This document shows positions 1-7,733 of a stretch of 15,115 nucleotides of DNA, one piece after another. The notes beneath the pieces were generated by a model. That model was not told where the DNA came from and did not search any database. It saw only the letters and a list, made by a program, of their open reading frames with translations. The position numbers and the translations under genes are program-made. Each line of letters begins with the position of its first letter. Position 1 is the first letter of the stretch. Origin of the DNA: Xanthoparmelia taractica (Eukaryota > Ascomycota > Lecanoromycetes > Lecanorales > Parmeliaceae); the NCBI GenBank assembly GCA_033085395.1, contig JANQBS010000545.1, positions 1 to 15,115 of the forward strand, in the 5' to 3' direction.

Positions 1-314
1 AAGATAAACTTTCTTCTAATTTAATCTCGCTAAGTAAATATAACTATTCTAATAAGTAATAACTAGAATAATAACTACAATACATTATTTTCTTGAATTG
101 CAATCTGCGTAAGATCGCTAAGCCGATCTCTTCTCTGATTACTTATAGAACGATCTTGACTTCTTGAGTTATCTCTCTTACTCTTTTCGCAGATCTTTAA
201 TCTATAGAGATTAATTCCCTATCACTTTGCGTTCGCTTCTCTTCTCTCAACTAAAGAATAGTTAATAAATAGAATTTTAATAAGAAAGGATTGATTTCTT
301 ACTTGAGTTAATCT
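1..314. other. Left edge, no gene recognised
   Basis: No coding relic could be followed on either strand. Damage seems milder than in the centre, with some CA and TG left near 90-130 and 230-310. The reverse complement of about 65-90 shares the phrase TAGTTATTATTCTAGTTATT with the LTR near 5455-5480. This may mean a related LTR lies on the - strand just beyond the left edge, but the match is too short to call. Confidence 0.4.
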
Positions 315-528
315 AGAGGCATTATCCTTCTACTATTTATCTCATTATCTATCTGTCTGGCAATGTTATTACCCTCGAATTTCGGCTCCGAACCTTAGCT
401 CTAATCTTAACTTCTTCGTTCTTAAGCTATAGCTCGTAAAAGAATTACTACGCGAGATAATATTTAGAAGTAGATATATTAAATCTATAAATAAAATATT
501 AAGTATAAAGCTAATACGCGAGTAGACG

Positions 529-850
529 ATAGTATATAAGAGCAAAGAAAAGACTAAAGAAATTATAATATACGTAGCTAATATTAGATAATCTTAAGTG
601 TAATTAATTACTTCTACGTAGTCTTTAAGTGTTTAATTATTGAGATTAATTAAGAAAAGTAGATTAACGTAAGAACTATCGAGTAATAATACTCGAAAAC
701 GTAGATGAAAAGCTAAAAGTAAGTCTAATCTCGAATCTATCTATTTTATTTTATTAATAAATTATAGCTATTACTTTATATGAGATTCGTCGCTATTAGA
801 GAAGATTCGATTTAATAATTTTTAAGCTCTTCTTTTCGCGAGTGATGTAA
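529..850 (+). pseudogene. Histone H3-family pseudogene, copy A (truncated)
   Basis: This is the left copy of a decayed, intron-containing H3-like gene. The likely start is ATA at 529 (formerly ATG), followed by a lysine-rich tail reading VYKSKEKTKE. This is not the standard ARTKQTARKS tail. Exon 1 ends at 718. Splicing out 719-767 puts the basic motif RKRR (about 694-705) in frame with ITLYEIRRY at 770-796, then a stop (probably former Gln), RRFDLIIFKLFFSRV. This lines up without gaps with the H3 segment from GTVALREIRRYQ through LLIRKLPF to the next helix. The copy is cut near 846-850 by an LTR-like sequence, so the rest of the fold is missing. The divergent tail suggests an H3 variant; whether it is CENP-A-like cannot be settled from this copy. 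Confidence 0.82.
719..767 (+). other. Spliceosomal intron relic in H3 copy A
   Basis: The stretch begins GTAAGT (719-724) and ends TATAG (763-767). It is 49 nt long, within the short range common for fungal introns. Exon 1 reads in one frame up to 718 and the histone fold reads in another from 770. Removing exactly this piece joins them as an ACT codon. TTAATAA near 753-759 could be a degraded branch site. The same 49-nt intron occurs in copy B. Confidence 0.8.
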
Positions 851-1000
851 GGGGTTGGTTCGCTAACGCTTAGCAAGCGGCCCTAATTAATATAAGAGAC
901 GTATAGTCGATACGATAATAATTTCTTTATTAGATACTAAGTTCTAATAGAACTAATTTCTAAGAAACACGAAAACTCTAGAGTATGTGAAGAGGATATA
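846..1000 (+). mobile_element. Possible LTR start interrupting H3 copy A
   Basis: Homology between the two histone copies ends where TGTAAGGGGTTGG begins. A TG start followed by a GC-richer stretch (CGCTAACGCTTAGCAAGCGG, to about 880) resembles the 5' end of fungal LTRs. No second copy of this terminus is in the window, so neither the element type nor its far end can be given. The right boundary here is arbitrary. The start could be a few bases later, because partial similarity to copy B continues to about 857. Confidence 0.35.
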
Positions 1001-2577
1001 TAATCGTTAAGATCTCGCTAAGGTCTTAGATTATAAATCTCGTTATAATCTCGTAATAAACTCTAAATTTATAAGTAGTCGACGTTAATGCGTATATAAC
1101 GCTAGATCTAATAATTGCCTCTTCTCTTAGATTTTAATTTCTTAGATACTATTTAGTATAGTATTCTTATTACGCAATATAAAAAACCTTTAAATCTCCT
1201 AGAAAATAAGAAAAAGTACTTATAAATAATGTCGCTTTTATAATGCTAACTTTTATTATTAATAATAAAAGATACGCGTTATAAACGCGCGTTAGTACTA
1301 TTATATATATAACGTTTATTAATTATAATTAACTCGATTCTACTATATTAACCTTGACACATAATACGAATCTCTTTATAATACGATAATTTTAGTAATA
1401 CTCTTCGAGCATTAACACTTAACTCGATATATTACGATTAATTCTACTGTTTATAAACTAGTAGTAACGTAGTCGCTAAGTATACGTAGAAGACTTATTA
1501 AATTATCTTAATCTCTTTAAGTAATAAGAAAAAAGAGTTCTTCTAATACGTTATCGTCCCTTTAGTATAAGATTAATATATCTATAGTAAATAATATATA
1601 TTATTAATAGTTTATTAAAGAATTCTTTTAGCCCTTTTCATAGGCGCGTAGAAGAAATTCTTCTATACGCGATATCGTTTCTATAGCGTATACTACTACT
1701 ACTCTAAATTATATACACTATACGTTATTTACTCTAATTCCCAGCGGGCTATTATTAAATAACTAATAGTCACGCTTCTACGTCTCTTTATAGGGCTATT
1801 CTAGCTTCTATAGTAGAAGAGCGTAAGGCTAATTTATTATTTTATTAATAGCGATATCGACGATGCGACGATCCGATTAATTAGAATTATTAGAAAAACT
1901 TTATCGACGATATATCGGCGATAATATCGTAAGTGATAATTATTAGCGTCTTTTAATATTAATAAATTTATCTTCGCTTTCTTAAAACTTTTCTCTTCTT
2001 TATAATACTTAATATATTCTCTATAAGTCTTTGCTTTAGCGCTATAATATCGTCTTTAGATATATTAATATTAACGTATTACTAGTTAACTCTTATTATC
2101 ACGACTTCTTTTATCTCTCTTTATTATAAGTATTATTAAACTCTTTTATTATTACGCTAATATTAATATATATTAATACTTAAGATAGCTTATATAATAA
2201 TAATAATAATAAAAGTAAGTTCCTTGGCGCTTCGTTATCGTATACTAATATAAAATAGTATCTACTCTTTCTTATCGTCGATATTTTATTAATTTTCATA
2301 ATAATTATATTAGAGATAAATTCTCGCTTTATTTCTATTATAAAAACGCTAAGAAGAGAATTTAAGATTATATAAAGATTTTATCTTTTCTTTATAAAAA
2401 GATTAGAAAAGCTTTTTATTAAGTTCGTCGAACTCTTAAAATTATAGCGTTAATACGTTATAGTCGGGCGTATATTAATTATAAAATTACTTAATTTTAT
2501 AAGAAATAAAGTCTAACTATAACTATTAGTAATTAAATAATTATTATTATTATAAATCTTTAACGCGATCTTTAGGC
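1001..2577. other. RIP-damaged DNA, no gene recognised
   Basis: Both strands were read allowing for RIP stops. No motif of reverse transcriptase, integrase, DDE transposase or a host gene could be followed with confidence. Short runs of frame occur, for example a lysine/glutamate-rich stretch on the - strand near 1960-2050, but none with a family signature. A slightly GC-richer patch lies at 1736-1800. The length and the degree of damage suggest an internal part of a repeated element. Confidence 0.45.
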
Positions 2578-2709
2578 CGCGAAGAAGAAATTTAAGATAA
2601 TATATAAGCGCGTTAAAAAGCTTAAAGATTATAATAAGCTTCTTTAAGAGAAGATAGATAGTATAAACGTCTATAAAACGAAGTTAAGAGAAGTTATTTC
2701 TAATAAGAG
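2578..2709 (+). pseudogene. Lysine-rich coiled-coil-like coding relic
   Basis: In the frame beginning GCG AAG AAG AAA, about 45 codons read as a highly charged, Lys/Leu/Glu-rich peptide (AKKKFKIIYKRVKKLKDYNK and onward) with one internal TAA that may be a former Gln. The heptad-like spacing of Leu and Ile suggests a coiled coil. The frame can be extended weakly upstream to about 2380 through several stops. I do not recognise the family; it could be the C-terminal end of a transposon protein. In AT-rich RIP DNA, Lys and Ile runs also arise by chance, so confidence is low. Confidence 0.25.
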
Positions 2710-2729
2710 TAATATCAAATAAGCGGGCT

Positions 2730-3075
2730 TCTCGAATAAGAATTTCCCTAAAGATTCTTTTCTATTAGATAAGAATCTCACTTGAAATTCTCTTCTTTAT
2801 TAATATCTATTATTACGATAAAAACTATTTATTTCTTTTTAATTTAACGCATAGCGAGCTAAGTAAACTTAATTATATTATTCTATAATATATATTAAGC
2901 GTTTCTCTAATAAATTATATCTATAGTAATATATATTATAATTTAATACAATATATTCTCGATATAATATTACTTAGATAGATAGCTAGATAATAAATTT
3001 TAATTATAAATCTTATTTTTAATTAAATAATTATACTAATAAATATAAAGAGTGCGTCTATAATTACTTAACACA
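2730..3075 (-). mobile_element. Candidate 3' LTR of the minus-strand gypsy element
   Basis: Just past the end of the - strand polyprotein relic, the reverse strand reads TGTGTTAAGTAATTATAGACGCACTC from 3075 downward. A TG start directly downstream of a chromodomain end is where the 3' LTR of a chromovirus belongs. No matching 5' LTR is in the window because the element is truncated at 5214, so the LTR end (about 2730) is only a guess from the change in texture. Confidence 0.4.
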
Positions 3076-3159
3076 CTAAAATAATTATTATATTTACTTT
3101 CGTTTTCAACGTTTTCGCTTGCTTAGCGACGATTATTAGCTTAATTAAATAGCTTTCTT

Positions 3160-3400
3160 ATCTAATACTTAATGCTTTCGCTTATTAATCTTTCGCGTAT
3201 TATAGATCTAGATTAGCTTACTAGCACGCTTAAGTTCTTCGTCTAATAATTATTAATTATATTCTTTATCTTAATTAATTTATTTAATCTTATATTAAAT
3301 ATCTTTTCGCTTCTTAATCTTATTAATAATCTCTTTTATCTCTTATATCTTATTATTATCGATAAGCTTAAAGACTTGTATAAAGAATTTCGCTACTTCG
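3160..3400 (-). pseudogene. Chromodomain at the integrase C-terminus, minus-strand gypsy
   Basis: After ISLLK the frame reads a linker, then K-I-stop-E-I-K-E-I-I-N-K and Y-K-I-K-stop-I-N-stop-D-K-E-Y-N. These match the WEVEEILDER and YLVKWKGY..E.NTWEP blocks of chromodomains with Trp codons turned into stops. LLDEELKRASKLI follows. In chromoviruses this domain steers integration towards heterochromatin, in keeping with insertion into a repeat island. The exact end is uncertain because every downstream stop could be a RIP product. Confidence 0.7.
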
Positions 3401-3789
3401 TCGCAATCGCGTATATAATATAGTTTAAGTAACGATATATAAAAAATATTATAAATTCTATACGTAGAAGATAATAATAAGTGATACGCTTATAATTCTA
3501 TTTTATTTATAATTCGAAAAGACTTTATATATTTATAAATTAACTTCTTACTTAGGTGTTTTTATTTTAGATTCTTAATTACTAGTATTATTAAATTATT
3601 TACTTTATAGCTCTGAGGTTAATGCGATTTGTTATATTACTTAACTTAAGTCGTAATAGCGCTATATAGTCGCTCTACTATCTTATCTCTTAGCGTCTAT
3701 AATGTTTTTATCTTTTTATTTATAGCGAGTATTCTTTTCTTAACGAAGTTGTTCTCGATCTTCCAGCGTATTTTTAGATAATATTTATA

Positions 3790-4460
3790 TATCACGAAGA
3801 ACGATATCGTTTCGATAAAGATATATTAATTATTTATATATATAAACTCTATTATAGATAGTAATTTAGCTTAATTAATTTGCTTCTTATTAGTAAACAC
3901 GCGTAAATAATATTTAGTATCTAATTTTAATATTTAATTTAATCGTTAATTTAAGAATAAAAGACGATATTTAGACGACGCTTTATTTTCGAATAATAAT
4001 AGATCGCTAACCAGAACTCGCTAATAAATATTAAGTTTTTATTATTAATAATATTATTAGATATTTCGTAGCGATATCGATTTTAATAGTTATCGATAGA
4101 TATTTAATTATTTTTATAAATCGATTCACTATAATTAGAATAACGTTATAGACGATCTTCTTAAGCTTACTTAAGAATAAGCTCGTAATAAAATCTATGG
4201 AAATTTCTTTTTATAATTTAATAATAATAAAAAATAAGATTAACTTACTATAGAATCGATAGCGCGACGTCTTAATACGTTAACATATATCGTAAATCTT
4301 AACGTAATCGATAATATTCTTAAGACTTCTATTTTAGTGATATTTACGAGTAAGAAGCTTATACGTCTTTATAGCGTTAAAGTATTTTATTAGAGAATTA
4401 TTATAATATTTATTAATAAATTCTTTTTATAAGATATTATTTCTAGATACGTAAAGACGA
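3790..4460 (-). pseudogene. Integrase zinc-binding and catalytic domains, minus-strand gypsy
   Basis: The zinc-binding part shows RLYVSRNN, a decayed HDNPLAGHFG-like block (KYYNNSLIKYFNAIKTYKLL), RKYH and a decayed CDxCQRxKT (YDICXRIKTS, 4265-4295). The core begins KEISIDFITS, with the first catalytic Asp intact (codon 4195-4193). FISEFW and KIKRRLN follow. The HPQTDGQTE block reads YS-stop-IND-stop-IK, so the catalytic Glu is now Lys (codon 3935-3933). The enzyme would insert element DNA into the genome; this copy is dead from stops and the lost Glu. Confidence 0.85.
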
Positions 4461-4759
4461 TTATTATTTAATAATAATCTCTCGAAGTCTAAGATTTATA
4501 TCTAATTACGCGTATAACGTTACTTTATAAACGTATTCGCATTAACTCGAAAAGAGCTTATTTAATTATTATAAGATTATAGCTCTTAAATTAGCGTTTT
4601 TATTAATCTTTACGAATCGTTATACGTAATTTTAAATATAATTTTAATCTCTCTTCTTAAAATAATTATTTAAATATCTATAATTCGTAGCGTAGACGTT
4701 ATTGCTACTATTACTTCTTTATCTCTTTATAATAGCTCGTTATTAATTTAAAGAATAAG

Positions 4760-5210
4760 TTTATTTTAAAGTATAAATAATAATTTAATATTTAATAGCG
4801 ATTAATCTTTATAGTTTAATCGTCGCGACGACGTATCTATAGAATTTAATTTTTTTACTTAATAAAAAATCTTAAAGTTATAAGCGATTAACTTTAGCGC
4901 TTAACGAGTCTATCTAAAGTTAAGTTTCTTTTACTTTATAAATTTCTTAAGATAATTATAATTTAATTAGATCTCAATATAGTAAATATTATCTTTTAGA
5001 TAATAATATTATTACTTTATCGCTACGATAATAATAAGTAATTCTTAATTATAAATCTTATAATTTTATTTCGCTAATATTATCTTTTTAGAAAAAAACG
5101 CGACGAGTTATTAATAATTATTATTATTCGATTGCGAAAGTATAGCTCTTACGTCAAAATTAGAGATATTAATCTCTACGCGTAATTTCTTCTAAGAATT
5201 ATAATTACGA
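4760..5210 (-). pseudogene. RNase H domain of the minus-strand gypsy
   Basis: This part degrades the RNA strand during reverse transcription in an active element. The frame reads VEINISNFDVRAILSQS, matching the usual DASDFAVGAVLSQ block, then LVAFFSKK, then a block matching NYEIHDKELLAI (here NYKIYN*ELLIII). The domain ends in text matching LNRRQARW..YLSRF. The first acidic residue of the DAS motif now reads N, consistent with TpG to TpA change. It starts at the truncation point, so the RT that should precede it is absent. Confidence 0.82.
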
Positions 5211-5213
5211 GTC

Positions 5214-5620
5214 GGAAAGGTCTGGGATGGTCTGGGATATGAGGTGTCGATACCATATTATGATATGATATGATATTGAGATTATATTATTTGATTTATA
5301 TGAGATAATCTAAGAGACGTACTAATATCATGGAATAGTCTAAGAAATTTCTAGTATATGTAGGAATATCTTATGTTATATGTAGGGGTATAGGAAATAT
5401 ACTATATATAGAATAAGTTACTCTATATAGAATCATGCGAACGTATTTTAATTATTATTCTAGTTATTACTTTACTTTATTATCACGTTATTAAGTATTC
5501 TAGTTATTATTCTAGCTATCACTTCACTTTATTATTGTTATTATTATTACTTCACTTTACTATCGCTATTATTATTACTTCACTTTATTATCACGTTTTT
5601 AAGCTAAGCTTATTATTACA
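5214..5620 (+). mobile_element. LTR with short polypurine-like leader, lightly RIPped
   Basis: The texture changes sharply at 5214: repeated TCTGGGAT, then GGGATATGAGG, then TGTCGATACC at 5245. The purine-rich run directly before a TG looks like a polypurine tract followed by a 3' LTR, so this may be the 3' tip of a truncated element. A TATATATAG box lies near 5400-5410. The LTR may end at ATTACA (5620), giving about 376 bp. The five bases outside the two ends (TGAGG and TTTAA) do not match, so no target duplication is seen. Family unknown; a Ty1/copia LTR is possible. Confidence 0.5.
5452..5600 (+). repeat. Imperfect tandem repeats inside the LTR
   Basis: Units of the form TATTATTACTTCACTTTATTATCACG recur with small changes: TTACTTTACTTTATTATCACG near 5466, TCACTTCACTTTATTATTG near 5519, TTACTTCACTTTACTATCG near 5547 and TTACTTCACTTTATTATCACG near 5576. 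TATTCTAGTTATTATTCTAG also repeats. They probably lie downstream of the LTR TATA box. Confidence 0.6.
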
Positions 5621-5734
5621 TTTAATATCGTATTGCGAAAAACCTTGGTAATTATCTAGGACTTAGCGAGTTATTTCTACTACTATTAGTGTATTTAATT
5701 TATTTAATTATTAGAAGAATTATTAGCACGCTAA

Positions 5735-6239
5735 TTAAAATAGTAAATTCTTTTCTTCTTTCTTCGCATTATAAAAAGAATTTACGATTATTCTTTATAA
5801 TTATATATTCTTAGTTATTATAGTTACACGCTTTATATAAATAATATAAAGATTAATATCTTCGAATATATAATAAAGAAAAGCTTTCGTCGACTTATGA
5901 ATAGTCTTAATAATCGATCTAAAAAAACGTATCTTCTTTATATATATTATCGCGATTTCTTTTATTACTTACGAAAAAAAAAGCTTAAAAATTATTAGAT
6001 TAAATCTTCTTTAATAGCGATAAATCTTATATAAAGTAATAATTATAATATATTAATGAAATAGAATAAATAGATTCGAGATTAGACTTACTTTTAACTT
6101 TTTATCTACGTTTTCGAATATTATTACTCGATAATTCTTACGCTAATCTACTTTTTTTAATTAATTATATTTAAGATTATCTAATATTAGCTACGTGTAT
6201 TATAATTTCTTTAATCTTTTCTTTGCTCTTACGTATTAT
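5735..6239 (-). pseudogene. Histone H3-family pseudogene, copy B (complete fold)
   Basis: The likely start is ATA at 6239 (formerly ATG), then a tail reading IRKSKEKIKE. Exon 1 ends at 6092 and exon 2 starts at 6042. The histone fold then reads without gaps against H3: ITLYKIYRY, LIIFKLFF, VIKEIA, 28 residues with IRF placed as in DLRF of H3, FEDINLYIIYIKRVTI, then TKNI-stop-L where H3 has KDIQLA. The 28-residue spacing between REIA and FED equals that of H3, with no CENP-A-type loop insertion, and the residue after R is Phe, as in H3, rather than Trp. The tail lacks ARTKQTARKS, so this is an H3 variant of unknown class. About 15 residues (to the TAA at 5737-5735) follow the fold; the true stop is uncertain. 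RIP stops and a ruined acceptor make it non-functional. Confidence 0.87.
6043..6091 (-). other. Intron relic in H3 copy B with mutated acceptor
   Basis: The - strand has GTAAGT at 6091-6086 and ends ATTATAA at 6043. Copy A has ATTATAG at the same place, so the AG acceptor has become AA, a RIP-type change. The length is 49 nt as in copy A, and removal again joins tail and fold in frame (A|TT). Confidence 0.75.
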
Positions 6240-6402
6240 CGTCTACTTACGTATTAGCTTTATACTTAATATTTTATTTATAGATTTAATATATCTACTT
6301 TAAAATATTATCTCGCGTAATAATTCTTTTGCGAGCTATAACTTGCTTTGTTAGATAGATAGATAATAAGATAAATAATAGAAGAATAATAAATATTAGA
6401 AG

Positions 6403-6584
6403 AATAAGAGATAATAGAAGAAAGAGTAGAAAGAATATAAAAGTACACGATAAATATACCTTAGAAAACGTGATGTTATAGATAAAATCAATATTATTTA
6501 TTAATGCTTTTAGATATCTATCGTAATAATATTAGAATTAATTTATTTTTCAATCGAAAAGAAGAAGAAGAATACTCTTATTAT
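6403..6584. other. Spacer between H3 unit B and the plus-strand element
   Basis: Purine-rich sequence (AGAATAAGAGATAATAGAAG) followed by AT-rich DNA and GAAGAAGAAGAAG just before the 5' LTR. No gene was seen. Confidence 0.5.
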
Positions 6585-6607
6585 TGTTACGAAAACGCAC
6601 TTGCCAA

Positions 6608-6645
6608 GCCAACCAAGCACTCGGCAAGGCAAGTGCTTGGCTGGC
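6608..6645 (+). repeat. Hairpin at the LTR tip
   Basis: GCCAACCAAGCAC (6608-6620) pairs with GTGCTTGGCTGGC (6633-6645) with one G-T wobble across a 12-base loop. An additional CACTTGCC/GGCAAGTG pair overlaps it (6598-6605 with 6627-6634). The same structure is present in the downstream LTR copy. Confidence 0.75.
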
Positions 6646-7180
6646 CCTAACTTAGATAGAATTTTCCAGCTTAGAATAATCAAGAAGTAGATACTCAACT
6701 GACTGATTATACACTTATTGCTATTATAGTATGATAGCAACGCCCAAATAGCTGTCATTGGCTATTCTAGGAGATTCTTTATCATTGCTTCATTATTGCT
6801 TAATTAGTACTTGTGTATTCGTTGAGATAACTCTTCTTCGCGGAGAGCTGTATTTTATCTAGTAAGATTCGCATATAAAATTATCGGAATTCTTACTCGG
6901 ACGGTCGGAATCTCATTGAGTTCGTTATCAAATTTATCTTTCTCACACTCACTGTTATTACTATTATTATTGTAGCTTACTTATTATTGCTGTATCACGG
7001 TATTGCTGCTATTGTAGTCTATCACTATCCTTTTAAGCACGTTGCCGCCCCTTTTAGATTACTTATCTTATTATCTTTACTGTAGTTGAAAGAAGAAGAA
7101 GGGAAATACTATATTATTTGATTGTATATATCTTTATGTTGATGAAAAACCTTTCTTATTAATATAATACTATCTCTTCG

Positions 7181-7226
7181 TTATTAAGAAGACTGCTATT
7201 ATTCTATTTTTATTATTAAGAAGACT
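7181..7226 (+). repeat. Direct repeat TTATTAAGAAGACT
   Basis: The 14-mer occurs at 7181-7194 and 7213-7226, each followed by G(C/T)TAT, and a third time at 7542-7555 near the start of the Gag reading frame. Role unknown. Confidence 0.6.
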
Positions 7227-7430
7227 GTTATCCTGGCTTCATTAGCTCTAAATTCTATCTCTTGAGATACTATTATTTTAATCTTTCAAATAGACGAATT
7301 TCTATATTTCGATCACGCTTTTATTAATCTTATTATCGACGATATTAAGTAATTTATTATCGATATCGTTAAGATTAATTTTAGGCCTTTAGAGATCGTA
7401 AAAAGAGTAGTTTTATTAGCCCGTGACGCA

Positions 7431-7529
7431 CGTATAAGAGCTCGTTCTATATCTATTAAGATATCAAACTAATCTACTAGCTAAGCACATAATCGATTAA
7501 TTTTCAGTGCTACTCTAATTAGATTTAAG
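7431..7529 (+). other. Leader between LTR and Gag
   Basis: A short stretch expected to hold the primer binding site and leader of the + strand gypsy element. GTATAAGAGCTCG (7432-7444) directly follows the proposed LTR end, but I could not tie it to a tRNA 3' end with confidence. Confidence 0.3.
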
Positions 7530-7733
7530 ATTAATATTTAGTTATTAAGAAGACTAAGAGAACCTTCTTCTATCGGCGATATATCTCGTTCTTCGCTCTT
7601 AGGAAGTTCTATTAGAAATTCTCTCGTTATTAACTCTAATTCTAGTAATTCAACTAATTTAAACTCTATATCGAATTCTACTTCAAACTCAAGTACAAAT
7701 TCTACTTCTAGAGATATTTTAAATAACTTCAAT

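Larger units (their letters stand above)
315..856 (+). repeat. Inverted repeat arm A carrying a histone H3 relic
   Basis: The reverse complement of this stretch matches 6402 down to about 5960, with differences that are mostly C/T or G/A. The outer end is marked by a TCTATCTATCTAT-like motif near 340-355, matched by GATAGATAGATAATAAGATA near 6355. Arm A has about 75 bases (roughly 358-428) that arm B lacks, and also 42 extra bases inside the first exon. The match stops near 846-856, where an LTR-like sequence begins. The arms carry a gene with its upstream flank, so they look like two copies of one duplicated unit rather than the ends of a DNA transposon. Confidence 0.75.
3091..5214 (-). pseudogene. 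Ty3/gypsy chromovirus Pol relic (RNase H, integrase, chromodomain)
   Basis: Reading the - strand from 5214 down gives, in order, RNase H, a zinc-binding integrase N-domain, the integrase core, the post-core GPF/Y-like region and a chromodomain, which is the order of a fungal chromovirus. Clear landmarks are NFDVRAILSQS then AFFSKK (5150-5060), RRDD and LNRRQAR-like text (about 4840-4760), KEISIDFITS (4210-4181), FISEFW (about 4040), KKLIYKYI (about 3550) and STYRIYNIFYISLL (about 3465-3425). Many TAA/TAG codons replace Gln or Trp. Protease, reverse transcriptase and Gag are missing; the relic begins abruptly next to the LTR at 5214-5620. It belongs to a different gypsy lineage from the + strand element. 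Confidence 0.88.
5735..6402 (-). repeat. Inverted repeat arm B carrying a histone H3 relic
   Basis: This is the second copy of the unit at 315-856, in the opposite orientation. Similarity runs from about 6402 inward to about 5960, where arm A stops. Beyond that, arm B continues alone through the rest of the histone fold. The upstream flank 6240-6402 matches 315-528 except for about 75 bases missing from B. Almost all substitutions are transitions, and B is more damaged than A: GCG and GAG codons in A often read GTA and AAA in B. Confidence 0.78.
6585..7430 (+). mobile_element. 5' LTR of the plus-strand Ty3/gypsy element
   Basis: It starts TGTTACGAAAACGCACTTGCC and is repeated in the same orientation at 13888 (TGTCACGAAAACG), ahead of and behind the Gag-Pol relic, as LTRs should be. 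About 140 bases are alignable; after about 6725 the two copies part because the downstream one is truncated. The 5' tip has a strong hairpin. The right end is set at CGTGACGCA (7422-7430), which nearly mirrors the TGTCACG start; this is a guess, and no convincing primer binding site was identified after it. The LTR keeps more CA, TG and GC than the internal region. Confidence 0.75.

Noticed and set aside
2190..2215. TAA/TAT trinucleotide run near 2195-2212
   Set aside because: Short simple-sequence run of the sort expected by chance in RIPped AT-rich DNA.
5735..6239. Firm call of CENP-A/CenH3 for the histone relic
   Set aside because: The divergent tail is suggestive, but the core lacks the loop-1 insertion and has Phe instead of the Trp common in fungal CenH3; only the H3 family level is supported.
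315..6402. Classical DNA transposon with terminal inverted repeats
   Set aside because: The inverted arms contain a gene with an intron, and the interior holds parts of unrelated retroelements; no transposase was seen. Kept only as an open alternative in the findings.
6543..6758. 71-codon open frame on the - strand
   Set aside because: It lies across the LTR hairpin and LTR tip, and its composition follows the LTR repeats; a shadow of the LTR.
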